Numbered from the stretch's first letter, positions 28,426-36,828 are shown. The stretch is 64,000 nt of DNA from JAVJSD01 sp040219575 (GCA_040219575.1 JAVJSD010000028.1:129025-193024); one strand, 5' to 3'. The notes: generated by a model not told the origin, from the letters alone. Made by a program: numbers and translations.

Positions 28426-29499
28426 TTGCCGATTGAGTTCCCCTGCGCCCAGTGCGGAAGAATGCTGCGAACCGCGGACGACACCGCCGGGAAGCAGGCC
28501 AAATGCCCGGAGTGCGACGGCCTCTCGCCGGTGCCGACGCGTGCCGACGACTCCTCGCCGGCCGCCGATGCTCCCTTTACCTGGCAGCCCGGCGCGACCT
28601 CGACGGCGGCGGCGCATGAGCCCAAGCCGATCATCGATCCCACCAATCCCTATGCGTCGCCCGTCGGCGCCTCGCAGGAGGCCGGCGGCTACGCTTTGCC
28701 GTCGGACGCCGCCGAGTTGAAGCGGGGCTACCTTGAATTCGGGCGGGTGACCAGCATCACGTGGTCGGCCGCTTCCGCCCAGATGGGCATGGGCGTGCTG
28801 TTCGCACTGATCGTGATCGGAATCTCGCTGGCCATGGCCCTGATTATCGTCCCGCTTTCGTTGGCGCAGGAAGAAATGCTGGACAACGGACAGTTGTTCG
28901 CGGCGTTGGGCCTTGTCGTCGGCGTGCAATTCGTTGAAATCCCGTTCAACGCCCTGATGTTCTGCATCATGATCAACTTCGGCCTCAACATCCTACGGCC
29001 CAAGCGGGAGCCGTTCGAACGACTGTTCGAGATCGGGCACGCCTTCGTTCCCGTGATGGGATTCAATTTGGTCTTCTTCGGAATCTGGCTGTTGTGCTTT
29101 GGTCCCGGGCAAGCGCTGACGATATATGCCAACGCGGTGGGTCGCGAACCCGCACTGGCAGCGGCGGGCTCCGTCGCCTCGTTGATCGGCGCCGTCGTAC
29201 ACCTCATCATCTGGCTGAATTATATGCTCACGCCGGCGCTCATCGTCGACCGCCGCTTGCCGCTGTTCGTGGCCATGGAGACGTCCGGCCGGTTCATGAA
29301 GGGCAACAAGGGAACCGCCTTCCTGATTTTTCTGGTGGTGGGAATCCTGGGCGGCCTGTTTGTGATTATCACCTGCGCCATCGGCTCGCTGTTTGTGATC
29401 CCTTACTACGCCGTTCTCATCGTCACGATGTACCTGACCGCCACGGGGCAGTTCTCCCACGGCACGTCCCCCAAGCAGGGCGCTTCGCCTTACGCCTGA
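28426..29499 (+). CDS. Membrane protein with N-terminal zinc ribbon
   Basis: A 357-residue protein that starts at TTG, with AGGAG nine bases upstream. The N-terminus is a zinc ribbon (CAQCGRMLRTADD, then KCPECDG), the type often found on planctomycete membrane proteins. A Pro/Ala-rich linker follows with a DPTNPYASP motif. From residue 115 on there are five or six transmembrane segments (LFALIVIGISLAMALIIVPL, FNLVFFGIWLLCFGPG, AGSVASLIGAVVHLIIWLNY, FLIFLVVGILGGLFVIITCA). Function unknown; the layout recalls DUF4013/DUF975-type proteins of undefined role. It is convergent with the small coiled-coil gene. Confidence 0.75.
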   Translation: MPIEFPCAQCGRMLRTADDTAGKQAKCPECDGLSPVPTRADDSSPAADAPFTWQPGATSTAAAHEPKPIIDPTNPYASPVGASQEAGGYALPSDAAELKRGYLEFGRVTSITWSAASAQMGMGVLFALIVIGISLAMALIIVPLSLAQEEMLDNGQLFAALGLVVGVQFVEIPFNALMFCIMINFGLNILRPKREPFERLFEIGHAFVPVMGFNLVFFGIWLLCFGPGQALTIYANAVGREPALAAAGSVASLIGAVVHLIIWLNYMLTPALIVDRRLPLFVAMETSGRFMKGNKGTAFLIFLVVGILGGLFVIITCAIGSLFVIPYYAVLIVTMYLTATGQFSHGTSPKQGASPYA

Positions 29500-29527
29500 C
29501 ATTCGCTCGAAGTGAGTGGGGATTCAC

Positions 29528-29541
29528 GGCCGAGGGCGGCC
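29528..29541. terminator. Small GC-rich hairpin between convergent genes
   Basis: GGCCG (29528-29532) and CGGCC (29537-29541) flank a four-base loop in the 52-base gap between the zinc-ribbon gene and the leftward coiled-coil gene. A weak candidate for a shared terminator. Confidence 0.35.
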
Positions 29542-29551
29542 ATGCTACGGG

Positions 29552-29959
29552 TCAGCGATAGCGCCGGGGCCGGTAGGGCGACGTGACGATCTGGATCTCT
29601 TCCGGGCCGGCCGGCGGAGGCGCATCGGGTGGTTGCTTCATCACACCCAGCATTCCCCGCAGGATGCCCGGATCGAGGCCGCCGTCGGGCAGGCCGTCGA
29701 GACGGTCGATCTCGCCCACCAGGTCGGAGACGTCGGCCATCGTCATCGTTTCGGTCTCGGACAGGCGTTTCAAGATCGCCGCCAACACCAGCGTGAGGAA
29801 TTTCACGTCGCCCCGCAGTTCGGCCACCTCACTGGAAGCCTGCCGGGCCGTGGCGGCCGCTTCGCCGCTGCTGGCGCTCTGCCGCGAAATCGAACTCGAA
29901 ATCCGCCGCAGATGCGACGCCTCGGCTTGTTCGGGGAAGAAGAAATCGAACAGATCCAT
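29552..29959 (-). CDS. Small coiled-coil protein of unknown function
   Basis: A 135-residue soluble protein starting MDLFDFFFPEQAEASHLRRI. Residues 20-75 form a predicted helix/coiled coil (SISRQSASSGEAAATARQAS, then VAELRGDVKFLTLVLAAILKRL), and the C-terminus is Pro-rich. AGGAG precedes the ATG. The central segment FLTLVLAAILKRL is hydrophobic but probably too short and too helical-amphipathic for a membrane anchor. It is divergent from the SMP-30/esterase fusion gene. I do not recognise the family. Confidence 0.65.
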   Translation of the reverse strand: MDLFDFFFPEQAEASHLRRISSSISRQSASSGEAAATARQASSEVAELRGDVKFLTLVLAAILKRLSETETMTMADVSDLVGEIDRLDGLPDGGLDPGILRGMLGVMKQPPDAPPPAGPEEIQIVTSPYRPRRYR

Positions 29960-30092
29960 GAATCGCTCCTGTTGCTGATGGCGCGGCCGCATTTCGACCG
30001 GTGCGTGTCTTCGTCGGTTCGTTGATGGTATTCTGGCGGTCGCTGAAAATCTTGGACAAATCCACCCACTCTCCCATTGCTGGTGACCGCCG

Positions 30093-31847
30093 ATGCGCCC
30101 GATATTCGCCCCCTTGCTGTGTCTTCTGGCCGGTTGCACGTTGACGGACGCATTGACGGCCGCCGAGCCGCTGGTCGACGCCTCCTCGCCGTTGGAGACG
30201 ATCTCCAGCGAATTCGGACTGGCCGACGGTCCCGCCTGGGACGGATTCGGCGGACTGTATGTGCCCGATGTGAAGGGCGGCAAGCTCTACCGCTATGCAC
30301 CGAACCAGAAAAACCTGCGCGTCGTGCTCGACGAGGCGGGCCGCATTTCGGCGTCTTACTTCAACCACGGTCGGCTGTACCTTTCCGACAACGGCAATAG
30401 CGCCGTCGCCCGGCTCGACGGGGCGAGGAAAGTCGAGATCGCCAAGTTTGACGGCGAGCCGGCGCCGCGGCCCAATGATCTGGCGGTCGACAATCAAGGC
30501 GGCGTCTACGTCACGCTCACGCGCGAAGGCCGTGTCGCCTACATCACGCCCAAAGGCGAGGTGACGGTCGCCGTCGAGGAGATCGAATCGCCCAACGGCC
30601 TGGCCCTCTCGCCCGACGAGAAGACCTTGTACGTGGCGGCCTACAAGCCGAAGCAGATCTGGGCCTACGACATCACGGCCGCCGGAAAGACGAGCAACGC
30701 GCGACAACTGGCGGCCATGGACGACGGCGAGGCGCTCGGCGCCGACGGCATGACGGTCGACCGCGCCGGCAACGTCTACTGCGCGGGGGCGACCGACGTC
30801 TGGATCTGGTCGCCGGCCGGCAAGCTGCTGGAGAAGATCGCCTGTCCCACGCGGCCGATCAACTGCGCCTTCGGCGACGGCGACATGCAGTCGCTGTACA
30901 TCACGGGGTTCGGCGGCCTGTATCGTCAGCGGATGCTCATCTCCGGACGCTCACCGCAACCGCCCGCGACGACTGAAGCCCAACCGCCCGGCGAAACGCG
31001 GCCCTCGACCGCCTTGCCGGCGGATGTCGCGCTGGACGCCGACGTCGAGTACGCCCGCTATGGCGACCGCCGTTTGCTGATGGACCTGATCGGTCCGGTG
31101 AAGAAGCGCGACAAATCGCTTCCCTGCCTGGTGGTGGTTCACGGCGGCGGATGGATGAAGGGCGACAAGTCGAAGTTCCGCGCGCTGGCGATCGAACTCG
31201 CGAAGCGCGGCTACGTGGCCGCCGCGATCGAATATCGTCTCGGCGGCGAAGCGAAATTCCCCGCCGCGATCCACGACTGCAACGCGGCGGTCCGCTACCT
31301 GCGGGCCAACGCCAAACAGCTCGGCATCGATCCCGACCGCATCGGCGCGGTGGGAGGATCGGCCGGCGGCCATCTTGTCGGTTTGATGGCGACCGCGCAC
31401 GATGATGCCGCGCTGCAGGGCGACGGTGGCAATGCGGGCGTCTCGTCGAAGCTGCAAGCCGCCATCGTGATGGCCGGCCCCATGGAGATGACCACCGGCG
31501 CGGTCGCCGAGCGTTCGCCTAAGGATGCCAACTTCTACAGCAATCTCTGGCTGGGCAAGACGATCGACGAGGCGCCCGGACTCTATCGACAGGCCGACGC
31601 CTTGCTGCATCTCACCAAAGACGACCCGCCGGTGTTGTTCCTGGTCGGCGAGCACGACAAGCCCGAGCGCAACGCTCCCTTTCGCGAGAAGGCGAAGTCG
31701 CTCGGCGTGCCCAGCGATGTCAAGGTCTACGCCGACGGGAAACATGGCTGCTGGAACCAACTGCCGTGGATCAACGACATGGTCGCCGACATGGATGTGT
31801 TCTTCCGCGAGCAGTTGGGCGGCGGGAAAGACGGAAGGGGAAAGTGA
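30093..31847 (+). CDS. SMP-30/gluconolactonase-like propeller fused to alpha/beta-hydrolase
   Basis: A 584-residue exported protein of two enzymes in one chain. Residues 35-295 are an SMP-30/gluconolactonase-like six-bladed propeller: FGLADGPAWDGFGGLYVPDV, PRPNDLAVDNQGGVYVTLT, ESPNGLALSPDEKTLYVAAY and GADGMTVDRAGNVYCAG give the metal-binding Glu/Asn/Asp pattern. After a Pro/Thr linker (about 296-320), residues 325-575 are a BD-FAE/carboxylesterase-type hydrolase with the oxyanion motif VVHGGGW, nucleophile elbow GAVGGSAGGHLVG, an Asp/Glu near LVGEHDKPE and the catalytic His in GKHGCWNQ. A likely role is opening a lactone and cleaving an ester on the same carbohydrate, which is inference. It begins with a signal peptide that includes a possible lipobox (LLAGC). 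Confidence 0.87.
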   Translation: MRPIFAPLLCLLAGCTLTDALTAAEPLVDASSPLETISSEFGLADGPAWDGFGGLYVPDVKGGKLYRYAPNQKNLRVVLDEAGRISASYFNHGRLYLSDNGNSAVARLDGARKVEIAKFDGEPAPRPNDLAVDNQGGVYVTLTREGRVAYITPKGEVTVAVEEIESPNGLALSPDEKTLYVAAYKPKQIWAYDITAAGKTSNARQLAAMDDGEALGADGMTVDRAGNVYCAGATDVWIWSPAGKLLEKIACPTRPINCAFGDGDMQSLYITGFGGLYRQRMLISGRSPQPPATTEAQPPGETRPSTALPADVALDADVEYARYGDRRLLMDLIGPVKKRDKSLPCLVVVHGGGWMKGDKSKFRALAIELAKRGYVAAAIEYRLGGEAKFPAAIHDCNAAVRYLRANAKQLGIDPDRIGAVGGSAGGHLVGLMATAHDDAALQGDGGNAGVSSKLQAAIVMAGPMEMTTGAVAERSPKDANFYSNLWLGKTIDEAPGLYRQADALLHLTKDDPPVLFLVGEHDKPERNAPFREKAKSLGVPSDVKVYADGKHGCWNQLPWINDMVADMDVFFREQLGGGKDGRGK

Positions 31848-31874
31848 AAAGGTAAAAGGTAAAAGGTAAAAGTG
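31847..31874 (+). repeat. Tandem AAAAGGT repeat
   Basis: Three exact copies of AAAAGGT (31847, 31854, 31861) and a fourth variant AAAAGTG. The first base is the last base of the hydrolase stop codon. The repeat is AT-rich in an otherwise GC-rich region and precedes the nucleotidyltransferase gene by 38 bases. Confidence 0.85.
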
Positions 31875-31912
31875 TTGGCGGTGGTGTTGGCCTTTTTTGG
31901 CTGCTCGGCTCC

Positions 31913-32383
31913 GTGAGTATTCATCAGAATCTATTGGCGGGATTAGTTGAGACCTGCGTGTCGATCGATGCTCGGTGCAGCGTCGTATTGATCGGCAGCG
32001 TCGCGCGCGGTGAGCAGCGGACGCGTTCCGATCTCGACCTGAATCTCATCTTTCCCGGCGATGAATGTCCGCTCGGCAGGCATCCCTATGTCGCCGAAGA
32101 CAACCGCTGGCAACTGCAGGTGAAGGACCAGATTGAGGGAGTCCGCATCGACGTCGCCTGGGAGACGGAGCATGCCCTTCTCGGGCGATTGCGCGGCGAC
32201 GACGTCGTCAACTGCCGGCCGTTTTCGCAAGGGCGGGTGCTGCACGATCCCGGCGGGATTGCGACGACCTGTCTCGACATGGTGAAGACTTGGTTCGCTG
32301 AACACCCGGAGATCGCGTCCCGATTCGAAGCCTCGCTGGCCGAAACAAAGGCGAAGCAGCTTCGCTCCCGAGGTGAATTGTAA
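31913..32383 (+). CDS. Nucleotidyltransferase-domain protein (MNT-like)
   Basis: A 156-residue protein starting at GTG. It carries the minimal nucleotidyltransferase signature VVLIGSVARGEQRTRSDLDL, i.e. G-S-x-A-R-G-E-x-x-x-x-S-D-x-D, with the third acidic residue expected in IDVAW. Small proteins of this kind are found in MNT/HEPN toxin-antitoxin pairs and in antibiotic adenylyltransferases, but no HEPN gene is adjacent: the next gene is the tail-to-tail HNH cassette. C-terminal residues 105-156 are helical. Function beyond nucleotidyl transfer is not predictable. Confidence 0.8.
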   Translation: MSIHQNLLAGLVETCVSIDARCSVVLIGSVARGEQRTRSDLDLNLIFPGDECPLGRHPYVAEDNRWQLQVKDQIEGVRIDVAWETEHALLGRLRGDDVVNCRPFSQGRVLHDPGGIATTCLDMVKTWFAEHPEIASRFEASLAETKAKQLRSRGEL

Positions 32384-32404
32384 CAGCAGCACGCACACGT
32401 CCTC

Positions 32405-32818
32405 TCAATCCTCATCGTCGAACGTGAGGAGGCCGGCGTCGAAGAGCAGTCGTCGATGCTCAACGCGTTCAGGCAGGTTGATACGCAGAACTTGGATCGT
32501 TGTTCGGCCGACCGATGCCTTGCCGCGCAACACGGGACCGCGCCATTCAAAGTGTTCATTCCAGTCATCGTGGCGGGGGTTGTAGAGCGGTTGTAGTTGG
32601 TCGTCGTCCGGATCGTAGCCGGCGACGTTTGCTCCCTTGTAGCTGTTGCAGGGCAGGCAGGAGAGCGCGAGATTGGCCGCCGTCGTCGCCCCGGAGTGCT
32701 TTTGCGCGCGAATGTGGTCGACTTGAAATGGCTGGAGGTCAAACTCTTGAGGCATGCGGCAGTATTCGCAACGTCCCTCCGCCCTGTCCCACACGCGTTG
32801 GCGACGGGAACCAGCCAT
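32405..32818 (-). CDS. HNH endonuclease (cassette copy B)
   Basis: A 137-residue paralogue of the HNH protein at 1038-1475. It keeps CEYC, FQVDHIRAQKHSGAT with the catalytic His, the Asn of ANLALSCLPCN and the SYKG that follows. Downstream the shared signature continues with YNPRHDDWNEHFEW and the RINLPERVEHRRLL helix. The upstream small gene ends three bases before this ATG, so they form a two-gene operon as in copy A. The gene is leftward and convergent with the nucleotidyltransferase gene. Confidence 0.88.
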   Translation of the reverse strand: MAGSRRQRVWDRAEGRCEYCRMPQEFDLQPFQVDHIRAQKHSGATTAANLALSCLPCNSYKGANVAGYDPDDDQLQPLYNPRHDDWNEHFEWRGPVLRGKASVGRTTIQVLRINLPERVEHRRLLFDAGLLTFDDED

Positions 32819-32821
32819 GAA

Positions 32822-33097
32822 TCATGACTCGCGCGATTCAAGCGACAGACGGGCCTTGGCCTGCACGAGATTAATGAGACTGCCGACGCGCAAATACTTC
32901 TCGAGCTCCACTCGCTCCTCGCCGGTGATGGTTCCCTTGCTGTTTCGCTGAGCAAGGTCATTCATCCGCGCAACCGCGCGGTCAGTGAATTTCCACCCCA
33001 AGACGAATTGAGCGATATCGGCCGAGAGGTCGCCGTGATCGGGCGCGATAACGTCGGCGAGGATGTCGGATTCGGTAATGGTCGAATTCTCTACCAT
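32822..33097 (-). CDS. Small protein paired with HNH nuclease (cassette copy B)
   Basis: A 91-residue paralogue of the protein at 808-1041. The C-terminal half has the same pattern (G-T-I-T-G-E-E-R-V-E-L-E-K-Y-L, then L-I-N-L-V-Q-A-K-A-R-L). The N-terminal half is different and longer, with a WKFTDRAVARMNDLAQRN helix. This conservation of the C-terminus plus free variation of the N-terminus would fit a nuclease-contacting tail and a variable targeting head, but nothing here shows that directly. The three-base gap to the nuclease implies coupled translation. Confidence 0.8.
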   Translation of the reverse strand: MVENSTITESDILADVIAPDHGDLSADIAQFVLGWKFTDRAVARMNDLAQRNSKGTITGEERVELEKYLRVGSLINLVQAKARLSLESRES

Positions 33098-33204
33098 GCA
33101 TCAATTCTATCGCGAAACCGTCGGAATGAGCAACAATCGGAACGGTGAATTCTTAATCGCCAGCAGCCTGGGTGTTTCGTTCGTCGAGCGGTGGGCGGCC
33201 GTTC

Positions 33205-33651
33205 TTAATCCTTCGAAATCCCCTGCATGTACAAACGCTGAACCTTGCTCATGCAGCACTGGCCGTCGACGGCGAGCGACCCGCAGCGGGCGGCGTCGGT
33301 CTTCGACTTGGCGAGCAATGCGCGAATCCGCGTTGGAGCGCCTTCCGCCACATCGGCTTCGACCTCGTCGAGCGTGAAGCCGAAGCACGCGCAAATCACG
33401 GCGCTGGGATCCTTCGGGTAGATCGGCGTCTTGAGTTGGTCGACCGTCACCACGCGCTCGAGGTGATCGAAGTAGACTGCCTCGCAGCGGGCGAAGTCGC
33501 AAAAGAAAGCGCTGTCGCTGAGGTGCGCGCGGTGTTGTGGCAGGATGTGGTGATCGAGCGGCCCCGCGCCGACGGCGACGCCCAGCGAGCCGCAGCGCGG
33601 GCAGTACGCCCGACCATCGAGTTCCGGTTCCCGCACGAACGCTTTATTCAT
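33205..33651 (-). CDS. CopZ-like zinc/iron-sulfur metallochaperone domain protein
   Basis: A 148-residue cysteine-rich protein. The N-terminal zinc-ribbon-like segment (YCPRCGSLGV), then HHILPQHRAHLSDSAFFCDF and CEAVYF, matches the N-terminal domain of Archaeoglobus-type CopZ. The C-terminal half has CACFGFTLDEVEADV and later RCGSLAVDGQCCMS, the BFD-like [2Fe-2S] pattern. In characterised CopZ the N-domain binds zinc and a 2Fe-2S cluster and a separate C-domain binds Cu(I); that last HMA-type domain is not present here. No copper ATPase is adjacent. Role inferred as metal or redox handling in the cytosol. Confidence 0.72.
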   Translation of the reverse strand: MNKAFVREPELDGRAYCPRCGSLGVAVGAGPLDHHILPQHRAHLSDSAFFCDFARCEAVYFDHLERVVTVDQLKTPIYPKDPSAVICACFGFTLDEVEADVAEGAPTRIRALLAKSKTDAARCGSLAVDGQCCMSKVQRLYMQGISKD

Positions 33652-33779
33652 AAATGCGCGCCTCTGTTTACGTTGGTCGCCGCCATTTGACTCTACCGCG
33701 CCGGCCGTTCGTGGAACAACGCCTGCGGCTCGGCTATGCTATGGGATAATCCCTCCCGCCGGGTTTTACTAGAAAGTCC

Positions 33780-33843
33780 GTAACGGAAGTCTCCAGACTT
33801 CCGCAGGCAAGTGCACGGTCGGAACTCTGGTGAGTTCCGCTAC
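33780..33843. repeat. 64-bp palindromic intergenic repeat, copy 1
   Basis: Starts GTAACGGAAGTCTCCAGACT and ends in the complementary GGAACTCTGGTGAGTTCCGC followed by TAC, so the ends form an imperfect inverted repeat. Each half also has an internal hairpin (GGAAGTCTCCAGACTTCC). The same 64-base element occurs at 39974-40037. This copy lies directly before the leader of the esterase gene. Confidence 0.85.
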
Positions 33844-33879
33844 GCAACAACTGACTCCCTCCCAAGGCGAAATCCCACC

Positions 33880-35862
33880 ATGATCGCGACCGCCTGCTGG
33901 TTTTCTCTACTGCTCTCCCTCGCCGCTGCCGACGACCTGCGTTGTCTCGACGAAAACGCCAATCCCGCGGCCCACGAGTTGTACTATTCCGAACTGCAGC
34001 GGCAGGCGTACGAGGCGCTCGATCGGCGAGACGCGGCCTATGCGGAGTTGGAGACGCCGGAGCAGATCGCGGCCTATCAACAACGAATGCGGGAGTTTTT
34101 CATCCGCCAGCTCGGCGGCTTTCCGGACCGCACGCCGCTCAACGCCCAGGTGCTCGGCAAGCTGCCGGGAGACGGCTATCGCGTCGAGAAGGTGATCTAC
34201 GAAAGCCAGCCAAATCACCACGTCACCGCCACGCTGTTTCTGCCCGAAGGCGACGGCCCGTTTCCCGGCGTGGTGGTCGCCAGCGGACACAGCCGCACCG
34301 CCAAGACCGCCGAATACAACCAGCGGTTCGGCATCGCGCTCGCCAAGAACGGCATCGCCGGCCTGTGCTACGATCCGATCGGGCAAGGCGAGCGGTCGCA
34401 GATCCTGAGCGACGACGGTCAGCCGAAGTCAAGCAGCACCACGCGCGAACACACGCTGATGGGCGTCGGCTCGATTCTCGTCGGCACGAACACCGCGCGA
34501 TACCGCATCTGGGACGGAATCCGTTCGATCGACTACCTCTGCAGTCGCGACGACATCGACGCCGAGCGGATCGGCTTCACCGGCTGTTCCGGCGGCGGCA
34601 CGCTTACCAGCTACGTGATGGCGCTCGACGACCGCGTGCGATGCGCCGCGCCGGCCTGTTACCTGACGACGTTCCGTCGGCTGATCGAAACCATCGGCCC
34701 GCAAGACGCCGAACAGAATATCTTCGGACAGGTCGGTTACGGCATGGACCAGACCGACTACGCGCTGATGCGCGCTCCCCGGCCGACGCTGATCAGCGCC
34801 ACGACCGGCGACTTCTTCGACATCCAGGGATCGTGGAACAACTTCCGCCAGGCGAAGCGGATCTATACCCGGCTGGGATTCGCCGAGCGCGTCGACCTGG
34901 TCGAGGCCGACGGCGGCCATGGTGTGAAGCCGCAGAACCTGATCGCCATCGTCCGCTGGATGCGGCGTTGGCTGCTGGAGAACAACGACGCTGTCGAATT
35001 GCCGGACATCACGGCCCATGCCGAGAAGGAACTGCTCTGCACGCCGCGCGGCCAGGTGCTGCGGTTGCCCGATGAACGGTCGGTGTTCGATCTGAACCGT
35101 CAGCGTGAAACGCAATTGGCGAAGCAACGTGCCGCGTTCTGGAAGAAGGCCTCACGCGACGAGGCGCTGGCGGCCGTGCGAGAGAAGGTCGGCGTGCGCC
35201 CGCTCGACAAGATCGGTAAGTTGACAATGGAAAAAGCCGGCCGCGTCGAGCGTGACGGCTACCACATCGACAAGGTGGTTCTCACCACGCCCGAGGGCCT
35301 GCCGATCCCGGCGCTCACGTATCACCCGGCCGATCCCCGGCAGGACGCCTATCTGTACCTGCACGACGGCGGCAAGGCGGCCGACGGCGGCAAGGACGGC
35401 CCGATCGAGAAACTGGTTTCCCAGGGATATGTGGTGGTGGCGGTCGACTTGCGGGGCTTCGGCGAAACGGCCAGTCCGCGCCGCGATGCGACGTTCGGCG
35501 AATTCAAGTACTACTTCCTGTCGTACCTCAACGGCCAGTCGATGGTCGGACTGCGGACCGAAGACGCGCTGGCCTGCGGCCGCTGGGTCGCCAACTACCA
35601 GACGCAAACACCCCGCAACGTGCACCTGGTCGGCGTCGGCTCGGCCGGCGTCGTCGCCCTGCACGCCGCCGCCCTCGAACCGAAACGGTTCGACGAGGTC
35701 ACGCTTCGCGACACGATTCCCTCCTTCACCAAGATCCTCGAGCACGACGAGCCGACGGGATTTCTCGAAACCGCCGTCCACGGAGCCCTCGAAGTGTACG
35801 ACCTGCCCGACCTGCTGAAGACCTTGGGCGATGATCGCGTGAAGATCGACGACGCCAAATAG
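33880..35862 (+). CDS. Secreted two-domain alpha/beta-hydrolase (acetyl xylan esterase-like)
   Basis: A 660-residue exported protein with two consecutive hydrolase-like domains. The first (residues 25-375) is complete: FPGVVVASGHSRTAKTAEYN, the nucleophile elbow GFTGCSGGGTLTSYVMA, an Asp region near TTGDFFDIQGSW and the His of EADGGHGVKPQ. The second (from about 430) repeats the fold with VVVAVDLRGFGETASPRRDA and an elbow HLVGVGSAGVVALHA, but no matching His follows before the end, so it is probably inactive or structural. Such proteins deacetylate or de-esterify plant or algal polysaccharides, as inferred from related families. The ATG at 33880 follows AAGG and begins the signal peptide. Confidence 0.83.
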   Translation: MIATACWFSLLLSLAAADDLRCLDENANPAAHELYYSELQRQAYEALDRRDAAYAELETPEQIAAYQQRMREFFIRQLGGFPDRTPLNAQVLGKLPGDGYRVEKVIYESQPNHHVTATLFLPEGDGPFPGVVVASGHSRTAKTAEYNQRFGIALAKNGIAGLCYDPIGQGERSQILSDDGQPKSSSTTREHTLMGVGSILVGTNTARYRIWDGIRSIDYLCSRDDIDAERIGFTGCSGGGTLTSYVMALDDRVRCAAPACYLTTFRRLIETIGPQDAEQNIFGQVGYGMDQTDYALMRAPRPTLISATTGDFFDIQGSWNNFRQAKRIYTRLGFAERVDLVEADGGHGVKPQNLIAIVRWMRRWLLENNDAVELPDITAHAEKELLCTPRGQVLRLPDERSVFDLNRQRETQLAKQRAAFWKKASRDEALAAVREKVGVRPLDKIGKLTMEKAGRVERDGYHIDKVVLTTPEGLPIPALTYHPADPRQDAYLYLHDGGKAADGGKDGPIEKLVSQGYVVVAVDLRGFGETASPRRDATFGEFKYYFLSYLNGQSMVGLRTEDALACGRWVANYQTQTPRNVHLVGVGSAGVVALHAAALEPKRFDEVTLRDTIPSFTKILEHDEPTGFLETAVHGALEVYDLPDLLKTLGDDRVKIDDAK

Positions 35863-36227
35863 CGGTTCCCAGCCGAAGTGGGGGCTAGGGTCTTGAGCAT
35901 CGCAGCGCGGACTTAGTGGATAAGTGTCGGGTTTGGGGAGCGGCGTCCGTTGGCTTGCAGAATTCGGATTGCAGACTTGGCGGGAGCGAGCAGGACTGGC
36001 GGCAAGGCGGGAGGTGAACGAGGTGAACCTCTCGCATGGGACATCGCTCCTGGTGTTGGCCGGGCGACGGCGGAGCTGTCGGCTTGGGTGACGGCGGCGG
36101 ACCGGTTGGGTTGCGTGAAGAATGGCGGAAAACGTCGGATTCGCCCGAGTCTGCCGCCCCTTGTCCCTCTGCGGGGCGAGGACTATCATGCCCGTTTACC
36201 TCCCCAGGACGCGGAGTTTCCCCCCTT
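35863..36227. other. Intergenic region upstream of ilvH
   Basis: No convincing coding frame. It contains the promoter at 36161-36189. A short hairpin (GAGGT-GA-ACCTC) lies around 36020-36031. No leader peptide rich in Leu, Ile or Val and no T-box specifier were found, so classical attenuation is not supported. Confidence 0.5.
36161..36189 (+). promoter_or_regulatory. Putative sigma-70 promoter of ilvH
   Basis: TTGTCC at 36161-36166 and TATCAT at 36184-36189 with a 17-base spacer, 38 bases before the ilvH start. The geometry is ideal and the hexamers are moderate matches. Confidence 0.5.
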
Positions 36228-36773
36228 ATGCGCCACGTGTTGTCGGCCGTCGTGCAGAACGTGCCGGGCGTGCTCGCCCATATTTCCGGCATGCTCGCCT
36301 CGCGCGGCTATAACATCGATTCGCTGGCCGTCGGCGAGACCGAAGACACCAACCTGTCGCGGATGACGTTCGTCGTCGTCGGCGACGACCGGGTGCTGGA
36401 GCAGGTCCGCAAGCAGCTGGAGAAGATCGTGACCGTGGTCCGCGTCGAGGACATCAGTTCGCAGGACCACGTCGAGCGCGACCTGATGCTGCTGAAGGTC
36501 AAATGCCCTCCCGGCGGCGCGCGGAGCGAGATTCGCGAGCTGGTCGATATCTTCCGCGGCCGCATCGTCGATGTGGGGGCCGAGGAAATCATGATCGAGA
36601 TCTCCGGCCGCGAGAACAAGATCGAGGCCTTCATCGAACGGATGCGGCCCTACGGCATCACCGAGCTGGTCCGCACCGGCCGCATCGCCATGGTCCGCAG
36701 CGGATCGAAGCATGCCGGCGAATCGGGCGGCCCGCTGCTGCATGACAGTTCGATTCGCAAGTTTACAGGATAG
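36228..36773 (+). CDS. ilvH: Acetolactate synthase small (regulatory) subunit
   Basis: A 181-residue regulatory subunit of acetolactate synthase, the first enzyme of valine, leucine and isoleucine synthesis. The ACT domain starts at once: HVLSAVVQNVPGVLAHISGM followed by LASRGYNIDSLAVGETED. VERDLMLLKVKCP marks the start of the second domain and AEEIMIEISGRENKIEAFIE follows. The start at 36228 is chosen because ACT homology begins at its third residue. The catalytic subunit gene (ilvB) is not in the window. ilvC follows after 163 bases that contain one arm of a long inverted repeat. Confidence 0.95.
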   Translation: MRHVLSAVVQNVPGVLAHISGMLASRGYNIDSLAVGETEDTNLSRMTFVVVGDDRVLEQVRKQLEKIVTVVRVEDISSQDHVERDLMLLKVKCPPGGARSEIRELVDIFRGRIVDVGAEEIMIEISGRENKIEAFIERMRPYGITELVRTGRIAMVRSGSKHAGESGGPLLHDSSIRKFTG

Positions 36774-36828
36774 CTGGGAAGGTGAGTGGTGAGAGGTCAT
36801 TGGAAACCACTTACGAACCACCACACCG

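Noticed and set aside
31913..32383. Nucleotidyltransferase gene considered as half of an MNT/HEPN toxin-antitoxin pair
   Set aside because: No HEPN gene (R-x4-6-H helix bundle) is adjacent on either side.
35863..36227. ilvH leader considered as a T-box or attenuator
   Set aside because: No specifier loop, T-box core or branched-chain-rich leader peptide was found.
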